Of a stretch of 64,000 nucleotides of DNA, positions 1 to 9,195 are shown in pieces. The notes below the pieces were generated by a model. The model was not told where the DNA came from. It did not search any database and worked only from the letters and a program-made list of their open reading frames with translations. Where the stretch lies: the NCBI GenBank assembly GCA_907164885.2, contig OU015490.1, positions 230,933,891-230,997,890 on the forward strand. The letters are read 5' to 3'. Each line of letters starts with the position of its first letter. Positions within the stretch are counted from its first letter, which is position 1. The DNA comes from Dolomedes plantarius (lineage: Eukaryota; Arthropoda; Arachnida; Araneae; Dolomedidae). Made by a program: the position numbers and the translations under genes.

Positions 1-2
1 AT

Positions 3-293
3 GCTTGCCAGTCCTGGTCCTACTTTGCCAAATATGATATTACTAAAATATGTGCTGCTCAGAATAAAATTAACAGAAATATTGTTGAAGCCACCTATTA
101 CTTTAGAAATTATAAAATCTATGAAGAACTTAACTTCCCCACCCTAACTAACTTTATTAACTCCATAAATATTAAATTTCACAATAGCATTGAATCTAAC
201 AACATCACTTTATTAACTGAACTCTCTAACTATGACTATAAGAAACCTTTCAATAGGAAGAGACCAAGAGCGTTTCTTGTTCTTGACTGGTAG
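3..293 (+). pseudogene. Jockey-like non-LTR retrotransposon, C-terminal end of reverse transcriptase ORF (partial)
   Basis: An open frame runs from base 3 to a TAG at 291-293 and is cut by the window edge. The peptide has the layout seen after the RT domain of Jockey-clade LINEs: an ACQSW segment, IxxAQNKINRNIVEA, a YFRNYKIYEELNFPTL block, then a basic end with KRPR. In this clade that segment corresponds to QNKxLRxI followed by LHxxLxxPxLxxF. No catalytic motif lies inside the window, so activity cannot be judged. The frame itself is unbroken over 96 codons. Assignment is from remembered family pattern; a related LINE clade is possible. Confidence 0.6.
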
Positions 294-317
294 TTTTCTA
301 CTTTTTTCTCCGTCATC

Positions 318-372
318 TGTTGCACTGAGGTAGAGCGCGGTGCTCCCGTCCTGTTGGTTGCGTGATCGAATC
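318..372 (+). repeat. tRNA-like stretch (possible SINE head or relic)
   Basis: The stretch GGTAGAGCGCGG resembles the end of a tRNA A box and TGATCGAATCCCC resembles a B box (GGTTCGANTCC), about 35 bases apart as in pol III promoters. No acceptor stem could be paired, so it is not called a tRNA gene. It sits between the LINE 3' end and the interspersed repeat beginning near 405. Confidence 0.35.
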
Positions 373-404
373 CCCGACCTGACTAACTTTTGCTGTTGCT
401 GTTG

Positions 405-1075
405 ACTGACTGACTGACATACAACGTACAGACCAAACCGCAAGACCTAAAGGGCTGAAATTTTGCACGGCGATTCTTCTTATAGTGTAGGGGTGCACTA
501 AGAAAGATTTAAAAAAAATTCTTCTTAGATTTTTTAAAATAAAATTTTTAAGCTGTTTTAGTAACTTTTTAAAGTTTGCATTTAAAATATTAATTTGATG
601 GTTATAAAATTTATATCACGAAAAAGACCCTAAAAATTCCTTTAAAATGAAATCTTTTTTGAATCTTTACCTCCATTTTCTGACTTTTTTGGTGAATTTT
701 TAAAGATTAATTTTTAGAATTTAATTTATTTAACGCTGATCACGTGATTTCTTTTTCTGGTACTTTAAATATATTTATCGGCACACAACAACGAAATAGA
801 CAAAAAAAAAAATTCTTACTAATGCGGCAGACGATTCGACATTATCCAAAAATAAAATAAAATACAGTAAAAGATATGTTCCTCAAACTGTACTATGTTA
901 ACTGTACTATATTCTTTAGTATGTCCTATGAGATTTAATTTGAATATTTTCTTCTACACTAATTTGTCTATAAAAATATCCCTTACGATTTTTTTAAAAA
1001 TATATTTTTTTCTTTTTCTTACATCATTTGTATGCATTGATCGTCGTATAATACTAAAAGTTTAAAATAGTGGCG
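405..1075 (+). repeat. Interspersed repeat family A, copy 1
   Basis: Begins in a (TGAC)n run, then a shared block starting CATACAACG and continuing through the 'cattgatcgtcgtata' motif near 1036. The whole block recurs at 19710-20380 with many substitutions. No ORF. The start (TGAC)n and AT-rich body suggest a LINE or Helitron tail, but the class is not proven. Bases 1076-1318 hold nothing I recognise. Confidence 0.65.
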
Positions 1076-1318
1076 CCATCTACTGCACGTCTAGTATAAC
1101 AGCTTACATTTAGTTTGAAAAATTGTTGGCTTTTTAATAATTAAAAATTAACGGTAATTAATTTCGATTTTGGAAGTTCTTAAGTCCCTCAGCTGTTTTT
1201 AAAGAAGCCTGTATGTAAAATTTCGCGATCGTTGCTCCTAAACTGGGGATTTCTATACAACTATAGACATACAGAGAGACAGACAGACAGACAGCTAAAT
1301 TTTCATTTTTATATATTA

Positions 1319-1339
1319 CATATATATATATATATATAT

Positions 1340-1371
<32 letters not shown>

Positions 1372-1410
1372 AGAGATAGATAGATAGATATATAGAGAGA
1401 TAAATATATG
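1319..1410. repeat. Compound microsatellite (TA)n/(GATA)n
   Basis: A (TA)n run is followed by about twelve GATA units and GAGA interruptions. The reverse-strand ORF through it encodes a low-complexity Ile/Tyr/Leu/Ser peptide and is not a gene. Confidence 0.85.
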
Positions 1411-1442
1411 TGTAATTGTTTTGATATAGTTAAATAAAACAC

Positions 1443-1795
1443 GTCACCGCTCGATAAGGCTGGCTTTCGGTGCTGAGGATACTGAAGTCGAATTTCGACA
1501 CGAATTAAATACCACCATGTTTTAAGCAGGATACGGACACGATAAATCCGTTTTGACGGAAAGTCCCTATATGAGGTCAGATAAAGTGGGAGAAGGTACG
1601 ATCCCAGATGTGACATCTGGGGGTACTCAATCAAAATTGAAGTGGGACCTTTCTACATCGGACTCTGGTCCTTGTGTTGCCATTATAAAATCGGAGACGC
1701 ATCCTTCTTCCCTATAGCCTATATGAACCTAGTTTGGAATACATGCCGGCTAAGAGTCATAAGAAACAACAGCAACAACAATACATATGTCACCT
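1443..1795 (+). repeat. SINE-like family B, copy 1, with (ACA)n tail
   Basis: Contains the family blocks 'ctatatgaggtcaga', 'catctggggg', 'caaaattgaagtg', 'gccattataaaa..cggagacgc' and ends in an AACAACAGCAACAACA-type tail. The same order of blocks recurs inverted at 29.40-29.76 kb and forward at 38.84-39.07 kb. An internal 'gtcgaatttcgac' could be a decayed B box, but no clear A box is visible. Confidence 0.6.
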
Positions 1796-1799
1796 CTTA

Positions 1800-2046
1800 C
1801 ATATTTTTCTCTTTTATTTTCCTTTTGTGCTTTTTACAATAACAAGTATGCTTAAATATATGAATATTTTGCAAAGTTAATTTTTTCGATTAATAAAAAT
1901 ACTTCACTCTTATTTACTCCAATCTCTGGTTATTACTCTGCCACGCAGCATTACATTTATTCAGTCTTTCCGGTATTAAAATACAAGTGATTATTAGCCC
2001 AAGATATGGTTACGTAGTCTTTCGCTCTCCCATCAGATATGTTTAT
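1800..2046. other. No feature recognised
   Basis: AT-rich flank between the SINE-like copy and the LTR element. Nothing supportable was seen on either strand. Confidence 0.5.
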
Positions 2047-2823
2047 CTTCTTGTCGCAGCGTAGGCGACAGTTTTGGAAAATTAAACAGGTGCAAAGTTG
2101 GGCACAAAGAATAGGAGGAGAAGATATATTCCAAACAGCGGATAAATGGTGTACAGATGCAGTTTACGATCTGTTTATGTCAAAAAGGGAGACGATAATT
2201 GACATGTAAAAGGGAAACGGTCGAAAAAATTGATGGCAGGGAGCGGCGGCCAGCTGCAGTTAATGATGTGGACAGGCAGAAATAGGAAACGAAGGGGTCC
2301 GAAATTTGATGTTAGTGAAATACGAGTTAAGACTTTACGAGCTTCAATGCGTTAGGAGGTCAGTAGGGGGTCCGAATAGAAGCGTGTGAATGTAGGGGCG
2401 TGAGAATTCTCCAGAAGGGTGCAACGACTGACGCCCCCTTCAATGTTGAGTGGAGGAGATAGTAATATAAAAAAAGAGTTGGAACCAATAAAGGGTATCC
2501 AGATTTACCCATTGGTCAGGAGGTGGCTACCAATGGAAAGCCTCGAATTAAGTGGGGGAGTTAAGTAAAAGATAGAGATGGAGACAAATATATCAGAGAG
2601 AAGAGAGAGAGAGATAGAGTTGAAAAAAGCAATGAGTTGATGAATTTTAGAATCCACTGAGGAGAAGTCGGAGTCAAGAAAGACGGAAAGGGCCGCAGAC
2701 GAATAAAGAAGATAGAGGTGTAAGCCCTCAAGTGCAGATGAATATATGCCCGACGATTGAAGGATCAACGAGCCGAAAGCCTACCGCGCCGACCCTAACT
2801 CAATGAGCACGCCTAATGACTCC

Positions 2824-3137
2824 AGGAGCGAAGTCGAGCTGACTGCTAGCCGATAGCGTAGTCCTAGAAGGAGACAACTGCCCAGGAGCCCCGAACTCTC
2901 CCATGCCGCACCCCTTCGTCGAGGGAGCGCCCGCTACCAAGAGGTTGTAAAGCACCGGAGCCCCGTAAGCATAGATGACCAGGAGCGAAGGCGATCCGAT
3001 TACCAGCCCATAACTTAGCCCTAGAAGAGACACCTGTCCAGGCGCCCAGAATTTTCCCATGCCGCACTCCCTTCGCCGAGCGAGCGCCAGCTACCAAGAG
3101 GTTGTAGAGTACCGGAGCCCCGTATGCATAGAGGATC
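2824..3137. repeat. GC-rich tandem duplication inside the 5' LTR (about 157-bp unit)
   Basis: Unit 1 starts 'aggagcgaag' at 2824 and unit 2 starts with the same ten bases at 2981. Both run through 'cccatgccgca' and 'taccaagaggttgta' to 'ccggagccccgta'. The units are diverged relative to each other, yet each is the same in both LTRs (shift 7144). This is much more GC-rich than its surroundings. Confidence 0.85.
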
Positions 3138-3458
3138 GCCATCAGCCACCCTGGCCCCGAGTGTAAAGTCCTTGTGTCGCAGATGACCGCCGCAAGCCTC
3201 TCATCGTCCTTCACGATTCTCCGAGCTGTGCAAGTAGCAGGTACGGGATTTTGTTTATTTGATGATCTTGTGCCGATGCTCAATTAGGTTAATAGGAGGA
3301 TAGGAGCCGCGCGTAATATTGCATGTTGTCATAGATATATGTTACCGAATATTTGTGGTTTTGTATATATATTATTATATGTATTGTATTAACATGTTAA
3401 ATGAGTAGTGATAGAAAGGCAAGAACGAGTAATATTAATGGTGCACGATAAGTGATAG

Positions 3459-3495
<37 letters not shown>

Positions 3496-3551
3496 TGTAT
3501 TAACATGTTAAAGGATTAATGATAAGAAGTCGATAATGAGTAATGTGAACT

Positions 3552-3580
3552 GTATAAATAGTGTGTTGATAGTTAATAAA
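3552..3580 (+). promoter_or_regulatory. LTR core promoter (TATA) and polyadenylation signal
   Basis: TATAAATAG lies at 3552-3560 and AATAAA at 3575-3580. Their order and position near the LTR 3' end fit a U3/R boundary followed by the R-region poly(A) signal, giving a very long U3 (about 1.5 kb) and short R-U5. The same motifs recur in the 3' LTR about 7136 bases on. Confidence 0.55.
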
Positions 3581-3702
3581 TTGATTTGTGATCATACACC
3601 TGAGTAATCATTAATCCATTGGGCCAAGCAATGTACTAACCACAATTAAATACTCAACAATAAGTATAATAATAATCAACCTAAAACTAATTTACAGTGA
3701 CA

Positions 3703-3735
3703 TAATTGGTGCAGTGACAAACAGTTGGAGGTTAA
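3703..3735 (+). other. Primer-binding-site candidate
   Basis: Immediately after the LTR terminus, TAAT is followed by TGGTGCAGTGACA. TGG at the start is what pairing with a tRNA 3' CCA would need. The donor tRNA is not identified. CAGTGACA in this site repeats the last eight bases of the LTR. Confidence 0.55.
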
Positions 3736-3860
3736 ATAATGGAATTAATAAAATTAAGTATTGTAGAAATTTAATATGTGGATCAACTGATCTGAAAGTG
3801 ATTACTCTGTGTGCGATCATGAATCAAATTAGAATTTTGTGTGAATGGTGATATATATCT

Positions 3861-4088
3861 ATGGTCGCGTTAAAGAAAAGTGTGTTCAGGTTATTTTATA
3901 ATAATGCAGTAGAAATTGCTGAAATAGTTAGAATACAACCAAAATTATACATTGTAATATGTTATATAAGAAGAAGTACGCAAATTAAAAATTGCAACGC
4001 GGCATTGTTAAGAGTGAGTAAGACAGAGTGGGAAGCGCACGATAAGAAATTTGCACGAATTAAAGGGAGTTATATACAGGAACAGTAA
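3861..4088 (+). CDS. Small leader ORF of the LTR element (75 aa, doubtful)
   Basis: An ATG-to-stop frame of 75 codons lies in the leader upstream of gag, ending 43 bases before the gag ATG in a different frame. The peptide is basic with no domain I recognise. It may be an upstream ORF modulating gag translation or chance. The A-rich composition is the same as in gag. Confidence 0.2.
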   Translation: MVALKKSVFRLFYNNAVEIAEIVRIQPKLYIVICYIRRSTQIKNCNAALLRVSKTEWEAHDKKFARIKGSYIQEQ

Positions 4089-4131
4089 AATAATATTATT
4101 TGAGTAAGTTGGGTTTAAAATAATTGCTAAA

Positions 4132-5658
4132 ATGCCACGAAACGCGGAAGATTTAATGAACCAAGTTGCATTTCAAAAGATTATACAATTGCCAGGCCAG
4201 AAAATTGAAAATGTCTATAAACATATAAAAGGCGTAGTCTATCGATTTTTGGGGTCGGAAGTCGCGAAAACTTATGAAATAGACCAGATAATGCTAGATA
4301 AATTTATAAAATCAATACGACAGGAGATAGCAAAAGAATTAGTGACATTACGTCCACGAACTTTTCAGGAGGCAGTAGATTTTGCAACAAAAATTGAAGA
4401 AAATACGGCAATAATTAATAATATAACGGTTAGCAATAAAACAAAAGATGAAACAATGACAAGGGGATTAGAAGATATATATGCAACACTGCAGAAACAG
4501 AGAGATTTTGAAAACATTAGGCAAGTGCCCGAACAAAATATTGAGCAATTGGCAGTACAAGTTGAAAAGGCGACTTTAGAATATTTTGGGATACAATTTA
4601 AAGGGGACGAAACTACAGAACAAGTCATGTTATTTAAATTTTTGCAAGCGGTCGATAAAGACATGGAAAAAGAGTTGCGAGAATTAAATGTACAGAAATT
4701 TCAAGATGCAGTGAATAGGGCAAAACAAATTGAACGCGTAAGAAGCGAGCAGGAATGCAAGGTCGAAATAGGATGTATAATAAGTAATGAGGACGCGACA
4801 AAAAGTCTAAATTGCACAGGTCAAAAGCAGGAGGAATTAAATTTAAATGAAGCGCAGGAGGAATTAAATTTAAATGAAGCGCAGAAGGATAAAACTAGGT
4901 GTGAACAGGAGAGGTCAGTAGCGCAAAAGGTAGAGATACAGGAGGACAATAATACAGAAGTTTGCATTTTATGCGAAATTAAAGGACATTTAATTCAAAA
5001 CTGCGATGAATTTAAACGAATAAAATTACATTTAAAAGAAAATAAACAGTTGCCTTTCTGTGTCGCTTGTGAGAATAAGGGTCATTTAATTGATGATTGT
5101 GTAATGTTCCGAAAATTCAAACAGAATTACGAGGGTGACAGGAAACATAATAAACGAAGAGTAAAAGAAAAATGTGAGACGAATTGCAAAAAATCGAAAC
5201 AGTCGAATACGGAGCAATTAGAGAAATCACACAGTACGATACGACAAAATTCAGTAAAGAACGAGCAACAATTGAATAATATTAACGCAATGTATGTCAA
5301 CACACTACTCATAGCGGGTAAGAAAACTACAGAGAGTAAGAATGATCAGAAAAGGGTGACAAACATTCGTGAGCAAGCAGCCGGATCAGGACAGTCGCAT
5401 AGTAAGGAATCAAATACACGAAATTCACGCAAGAGTAATATACGCTATCAACGGCGCGAAAGAAATATTCAATTTATCGTAGGAGAAATTGTAAGTTTGC
5501 GACGATTAAATTCAATTAAGGCATTAAATAGGCAATTGAACGGGGAATTCGAAATTTTGCGAATTTACAGAGATAGGAACACATTATTGAGATTTATAAA
5601 GTCACCGCGCACAATAATAAAAATTAATTTAAATAAAGTAGTCAGATCACAATATTAG
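4132..5658 (+). CDS. gag: Gag-like protein with duplicated capsid domain, two zinc knuckles and integrase-tail-like C-terminus
   Basis: Intact 508-codon ORF; the ATG in AAAATGCC is the first in frame. Residues about 14-90 and 126-202 are two related helical blocks, each with (P)xQxIE near the start, MLxKF or MLFKF in the middle and an FQxAVxxAxxIE ending, matching the C-terminal half of Ty3/gypsy retrotrans_gag domains. Residues about 278-291 and 310-323 are CCHC knuckles (CX2CX4HX4C), expected to bind RNA. A Lys/Asn/Gln-rich linker follows. Residues about 444-508 contain VGEIVSLRR and GEFEILRIYRD, resembling the beta-barrel tail (GPY/F region) of gypsy integrases. This suggests that pol was removed in frame, leaving gag joined to the integrase end. 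The domain calls are by eye. Confidence 0.75.
   Translation: MPRNAEDLMNQVAFQKIIQLPGQKIENVYKHIKGVVYRFLGSEVAKTYEIDQIMLDKFIKSIRQEIAKELVTLRPRTFQEAVDFATKIEENTAIINNITVSNKTKDETMTRGLEDIYATLQKQRDFENIRQVPEQNIEQLAVQVEKATLEYFGIQFKGDETTEQVMLFKFLQAVDKDMEKELRELNVQKFQDAVNRAKQIERVRSEQECKVEIGCIISNEDATKSLNCTGQKQEELNLNEAQEELNLNEAQKDKTRCEQERSVAQKVEIQEDNNTEVCILCEIKGHLIQNCDEFKRIKLHLKENKQLPFCVACENKGHLIDDCVMFRKFKQNYEGDRKHNKRRVKEKCETNCKKSKQSNTEQLEKSHSTIRQNSVKNEQQLNNINAMYVNTLLIAGKKTTESKNDQKRVTNIREQAAGSGQSHSKESNTRNSRKSNIRYQRRERNIQFIVGEIVSLRRLNSIKALNRQLNGEFEILRIYRDRNTLLRFIKSPRTIIKINLNKVVRSQY
4831..4884 (+). repeat. 27-bp tandem repeat within gag
   Basis: Two perfect copies of a 27-base unit encode EELNLNEAQ twice, between the second capsid-like block and the zinc knuckles. 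The perfect identity indicates a recent in-frame duplication. Confidence 0.9.
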
Positions 5659-8214
5659 AAAATGATAGGCATAGACAAAATAAATAAATAAATAAACAAA
5701 TAAATAATAATAATAATAAAGCCAAATAAGAAAGAGATCGCACAATAACAGAGGTAAACAAAACAATAAGTAAGGTCATAATAAATACCTAGAAAGGCGT
5801 CAAATTATTAAAATGTGTAGTAAGCTAAATGTAGTATTGAAAAGATAACAGCGGCCAACACAAAGTAATTTAAATACATGCGAATAAGACTAGAATTATC
5901 TCACAAGAATAATAACACGAGGAGTAATAAGTATTAATGATAAGTGATAATTAAAAAAAAAAAAATAAATAAATAAATAAAAAAAAAAATTTAAAAACCT
6001 ATCAAAGCCAAAAACAAAAAAATGTAAATAAACAGTGACCCGTGTCATAGGACACGCCCCAAAGAGGAGGAGGTTAAGGATTAATGGTTTCTTATAAATG
6101 TCACACAGGCAGAAAAGGGGCGGAGTCGAATTGGAACATAGAAGTCGTACTCTAGAATACATTATGGGCAAAATCAAGATGGATAATGGTAGCACTAATA
6201 TGATATGAAATTTAAAAGATACATACCTGAAGAGTTGAGATGAGATTGACGGGATGAGCGCAAAGGAAACAAAGAATGTCATATTTGTCCAGATCAAAGC
6301 GATAGTATCCATACACAAGGCGTGGGGCAACAAGATAGTAGGAGATTTCACGCGAAGTTGAAAAAAAAAATAATAAGAATAAATCAATAAATAAATAAAT
6401 AAATTAAAAACAACATGTAAATACTTGAGAGGGCAGCCAATTGCTTAAGTGCAAGAGGCAAAAATAAGTATAAGTACAAAACAAAACAAAAACAAAAAAA
6501 AAATAATAATAATTGAAAGGTAATTAGATATTTGCCATAGGCCTGTCTAAAAAAAAATAAATAAATAAGTAAATAAATAAGACTACGGTAACGCAAGAAT
6601 AAGGTTGCCAGTACGAGGACAGGAAAGTATGATATTGGTAACAATTACACATTAACGGCCAGCATTCAATCAAAACGCGCGACAGTAAATTAGCGGACAG
6701 CGAATAATTTCACTAGGAATAATGGTCATGGAATCACGAATGAGATTGATAAGTCATGATGATGTTCAGAGGCTAAGTAAATACCAGTGTAAACAAAAAA
6801 AAATACAAAAAAAATAAAAATAAGAAGGATAATAAAATAAATTAATTGATTAGTAAATTAATTAGGTAATTAAAATAGGTACGTCATTGTAAGATGAAAA
6901 ACAATAAGCATGAGATGATGGACACAGAGCAATGATAATAATAATAATTAATTAATAAGTTCATTGATTAATAAATTAATGAATGAATCGATTAAAAGTA
7001 AAGGATTTGCGGCTTGAGATTTAAAAATAAATAAATAAATAAATAAACGATGATAGGGGTTTATTAAATAAAATTAAATACATAGAAATGAATCATTAAA
7101 TAAATACAGAAACAAGTAAATAATTCATGGATGAACGTACGAAATAACTGCTAGATGGATAGAGAAGTAATTATGAGTAGTCAGGCATTCGGATAAACGC
7201 GTGCAAGTGGCCGGAAATAATGAAAATATTACCAATAATAATAATAATAAGTTAATTGAATGATGAATGAAATGAATAGTTAACAAAATCACTAAAAAAA
7301 AATAAATAAATAAATAAATAAATAAATAAATGTAGACTATAGAAATCATAAGTCAGACAACGTGATTTAAGAGTTCTAAGAGGGCCTATGATTAAAATCA
7401 ATTAAATAAACACACACTAAAAAAAAAAATAAAATAAATAAATAAATAGATAAATAACGTAACGAGAATGACACAATAGATATGATAATTGTTAAAAAAA
7501 TAAATAATAGGAAACAAAACAAGTAAATAATTGTTGAATAAACGTAAAAAGGAACGAGACAAATAGCTTACAACTCCCAATCGCGCTGAATACATGAGAT
7601 TTTCGAACCACGCGGTCACATTACAATTATTGCCAAATTGAGAAATCTAAAAGTATCTTCAATTACGGTTACAGAGAAGAGTTCGCTACGAGCTTGAACC
7701 ATAGAGCAAAGCGCGCCGACTTGTTACCAAAATCACGCAATAATAGGTGAAAAAAAAAAAAAAAACACCTGTTACCTTCGGTTATTCGTTCACAGCTGGC
7801 AGAGGTCAAAATCACAGAGGGAGGTGTCGCTGAATGATGAATGAAGGGAAGTTCAATACAGAGAATGCTCATCGGTCAGTGGAGGAGTTTTTAAAGGCAA
7901 TCTTCGACAGAAAAAGGAATGGTAGAACGGAATATTCAGTATTACAAAGTAATATTTCTACTGTATTATTATTAAAAGGGAAATTTTGATGTTTTGTAAG
8001 TAGAATTAAGGAATTATCGGAGTTAATAAAGCATTTAAGAGAAATTTTTTTACGTCTGGATTACATGAGTATAATTTACGGAGAGCTTCGGTACATGATT
8101 GCCAAAACAAATGTGTTCCCGACAATATTAAGGATCCAGCATGATATAATACCAGTCAGAGAAACGAAGAAATATGGAAATGGACAATATCGTTAATCAT
8201 TAAGCAAAGACTAT
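5659..8214 (+). other. Non-coding internal region of the gag-only LTR element
   Basis: About 2.6 kb with no ORF above background on the sense strand, dense in (AAAT)n and (AATAAATA)n tracts and strikingly A-rich on the plus strand. Reverse-strand ORFs are Phe/Leu/Ile/Tyr-rich translations of these tracts. This occupies the place where pol would be expected; no relic of RT or RNase H motifs was seen. Confidence 0.7.
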
Positions 8215-8219
8215 TAGAT

Positions 8220-8640
8220 ATTGTATTTGGTTTATATTTTTAGCAGTATATAATTGCATATAATTATAACATATAGTACATGAAGATAAAAAAAAATTGA
8301 AATGAACAATGTATTTGAACAGTACCCAAGGATAGTAGTGTATGGTATTTTGTTTATATTTTAGTAGTAGATAATTGCATATAATTATAACATATAGTAC
8401 AAAAAAAAAAAAAAATTGAAATGAACAATGTATTTGAACAGTACCCAAGGATAATAACGTATTGTATTTTGTTTATATTTTTAGCATTATATAATTGCAT
8501 ATAATTATAACATATAGTGCATGAAGATAAAAATTGAAATGAACAGTGTATTTGAATAGTACCTAAGGATAATAATGTATTTTATTTCGTTTATATTTTT
8601 AGCAGTATATATTTGCATATAATTGTATCATATAGTACAG
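8220..8640. repeat. Tandem repeat, about 120-bp unit, ~3.5 copies
   Basis: The block 'tttatatttttagcagtata' followed by 'attgcatataattataacatatagtac' recurs with the anchor at 8231, 8353, 8472 and 8590. Each unit also has 'gaaatgaacaatgtatttgaa' followed by 'agtacccaaggata'. It lies in the 3' internal region of the LTR element. Confidence 0.85.
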
Positions 8641-9179
8641 GATTTACAGGGAATTTGTGTTATAAGAATAGGTACTGGTATATGTTTTGTTTGTTATATA
8701 CAAAAGTTTAAAGTATTTCCTGTTGCCATTCAGTCTGAGTTCGAATAAGTCACATTATTGGTAAAGGTATGAATGTACAAGATTATGATATAGACAAACG
8801 AAAAGGCTAAACGAATGGTTATATCTGGTGCAAAGATGTCGTTGAGCATATAATGATATACATTATGTTATACAAGTGTGCAAATACTTTCATACAACGT
8901 GGACATTAATTGGATTCTATGACAACATTCAATGTTTTATACCAAAGATAAATATGTGAGGCAAAGTGTGATGAGGTATACGTGATGATGTATGACGCAT
9001 TATGCAGTGAGGTAAAATACCGTTACACAGTGAGCAGACGGCACGTGGTAGGGGAAGGACAATGATAGAGGAGTGTTGCTAGAAGGATACGTGTGGTTAT
9101 GTGAGGTGGTCACAATGTGAATATTAGTGGCTGAGATTGAGGATATGGTTGATTTTTTTTTTTTTTGCTTTTTTTTTCT

Positions 9180-9195
9180 GAAAGAAAGGGGTGGA
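9180..9195 (+). other. Polypurine tract of the LTR element
   Basis: GAAAGAAAGGGGTGGA lies immediately before the 3' LTR start TGTCGC and after a T-rich run. This is the expected plus-strand priming site for an LTR retrotransposon. Confidence 0.75.

Larger units (their letters stand above)
2052..3702 (+). repeat. 5' LTR (1651 bp)
   Basis: Near-identical to 9196-10838 and bounded by TG...CA with short inverted ends TGTC/GACA. It is long for an LTR. It holds a GC-rich tandem duplication at 2824-3137, a (TA)n tract at 3461-3492 and a TATA-like box with a polyadenylation signal near the 3' end. Minus-strand ORFs inside it (up to 139 aa) simply read through the GC-rich duplication and are not supported as genes. 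Confidence 0.92.

Noticed and set aside
2864..3283. 139-codon minus-strand ORF in the LTR (also at 10008-10427) and an overlapping 86-codon one
   Set aside because: They translate the GC-rich tandem duplication in several frames at once; no motif, no codon signal, and identity between LTRs is explained by the LTRs being copies.
5896..8448. Phe/Leu/Ile-rich minus-strand ORFs in the LTR element interior
   Set aside because: They are translations of A-rich plus-strand tracts such as (AAAT)n, with no domain or conserved start.
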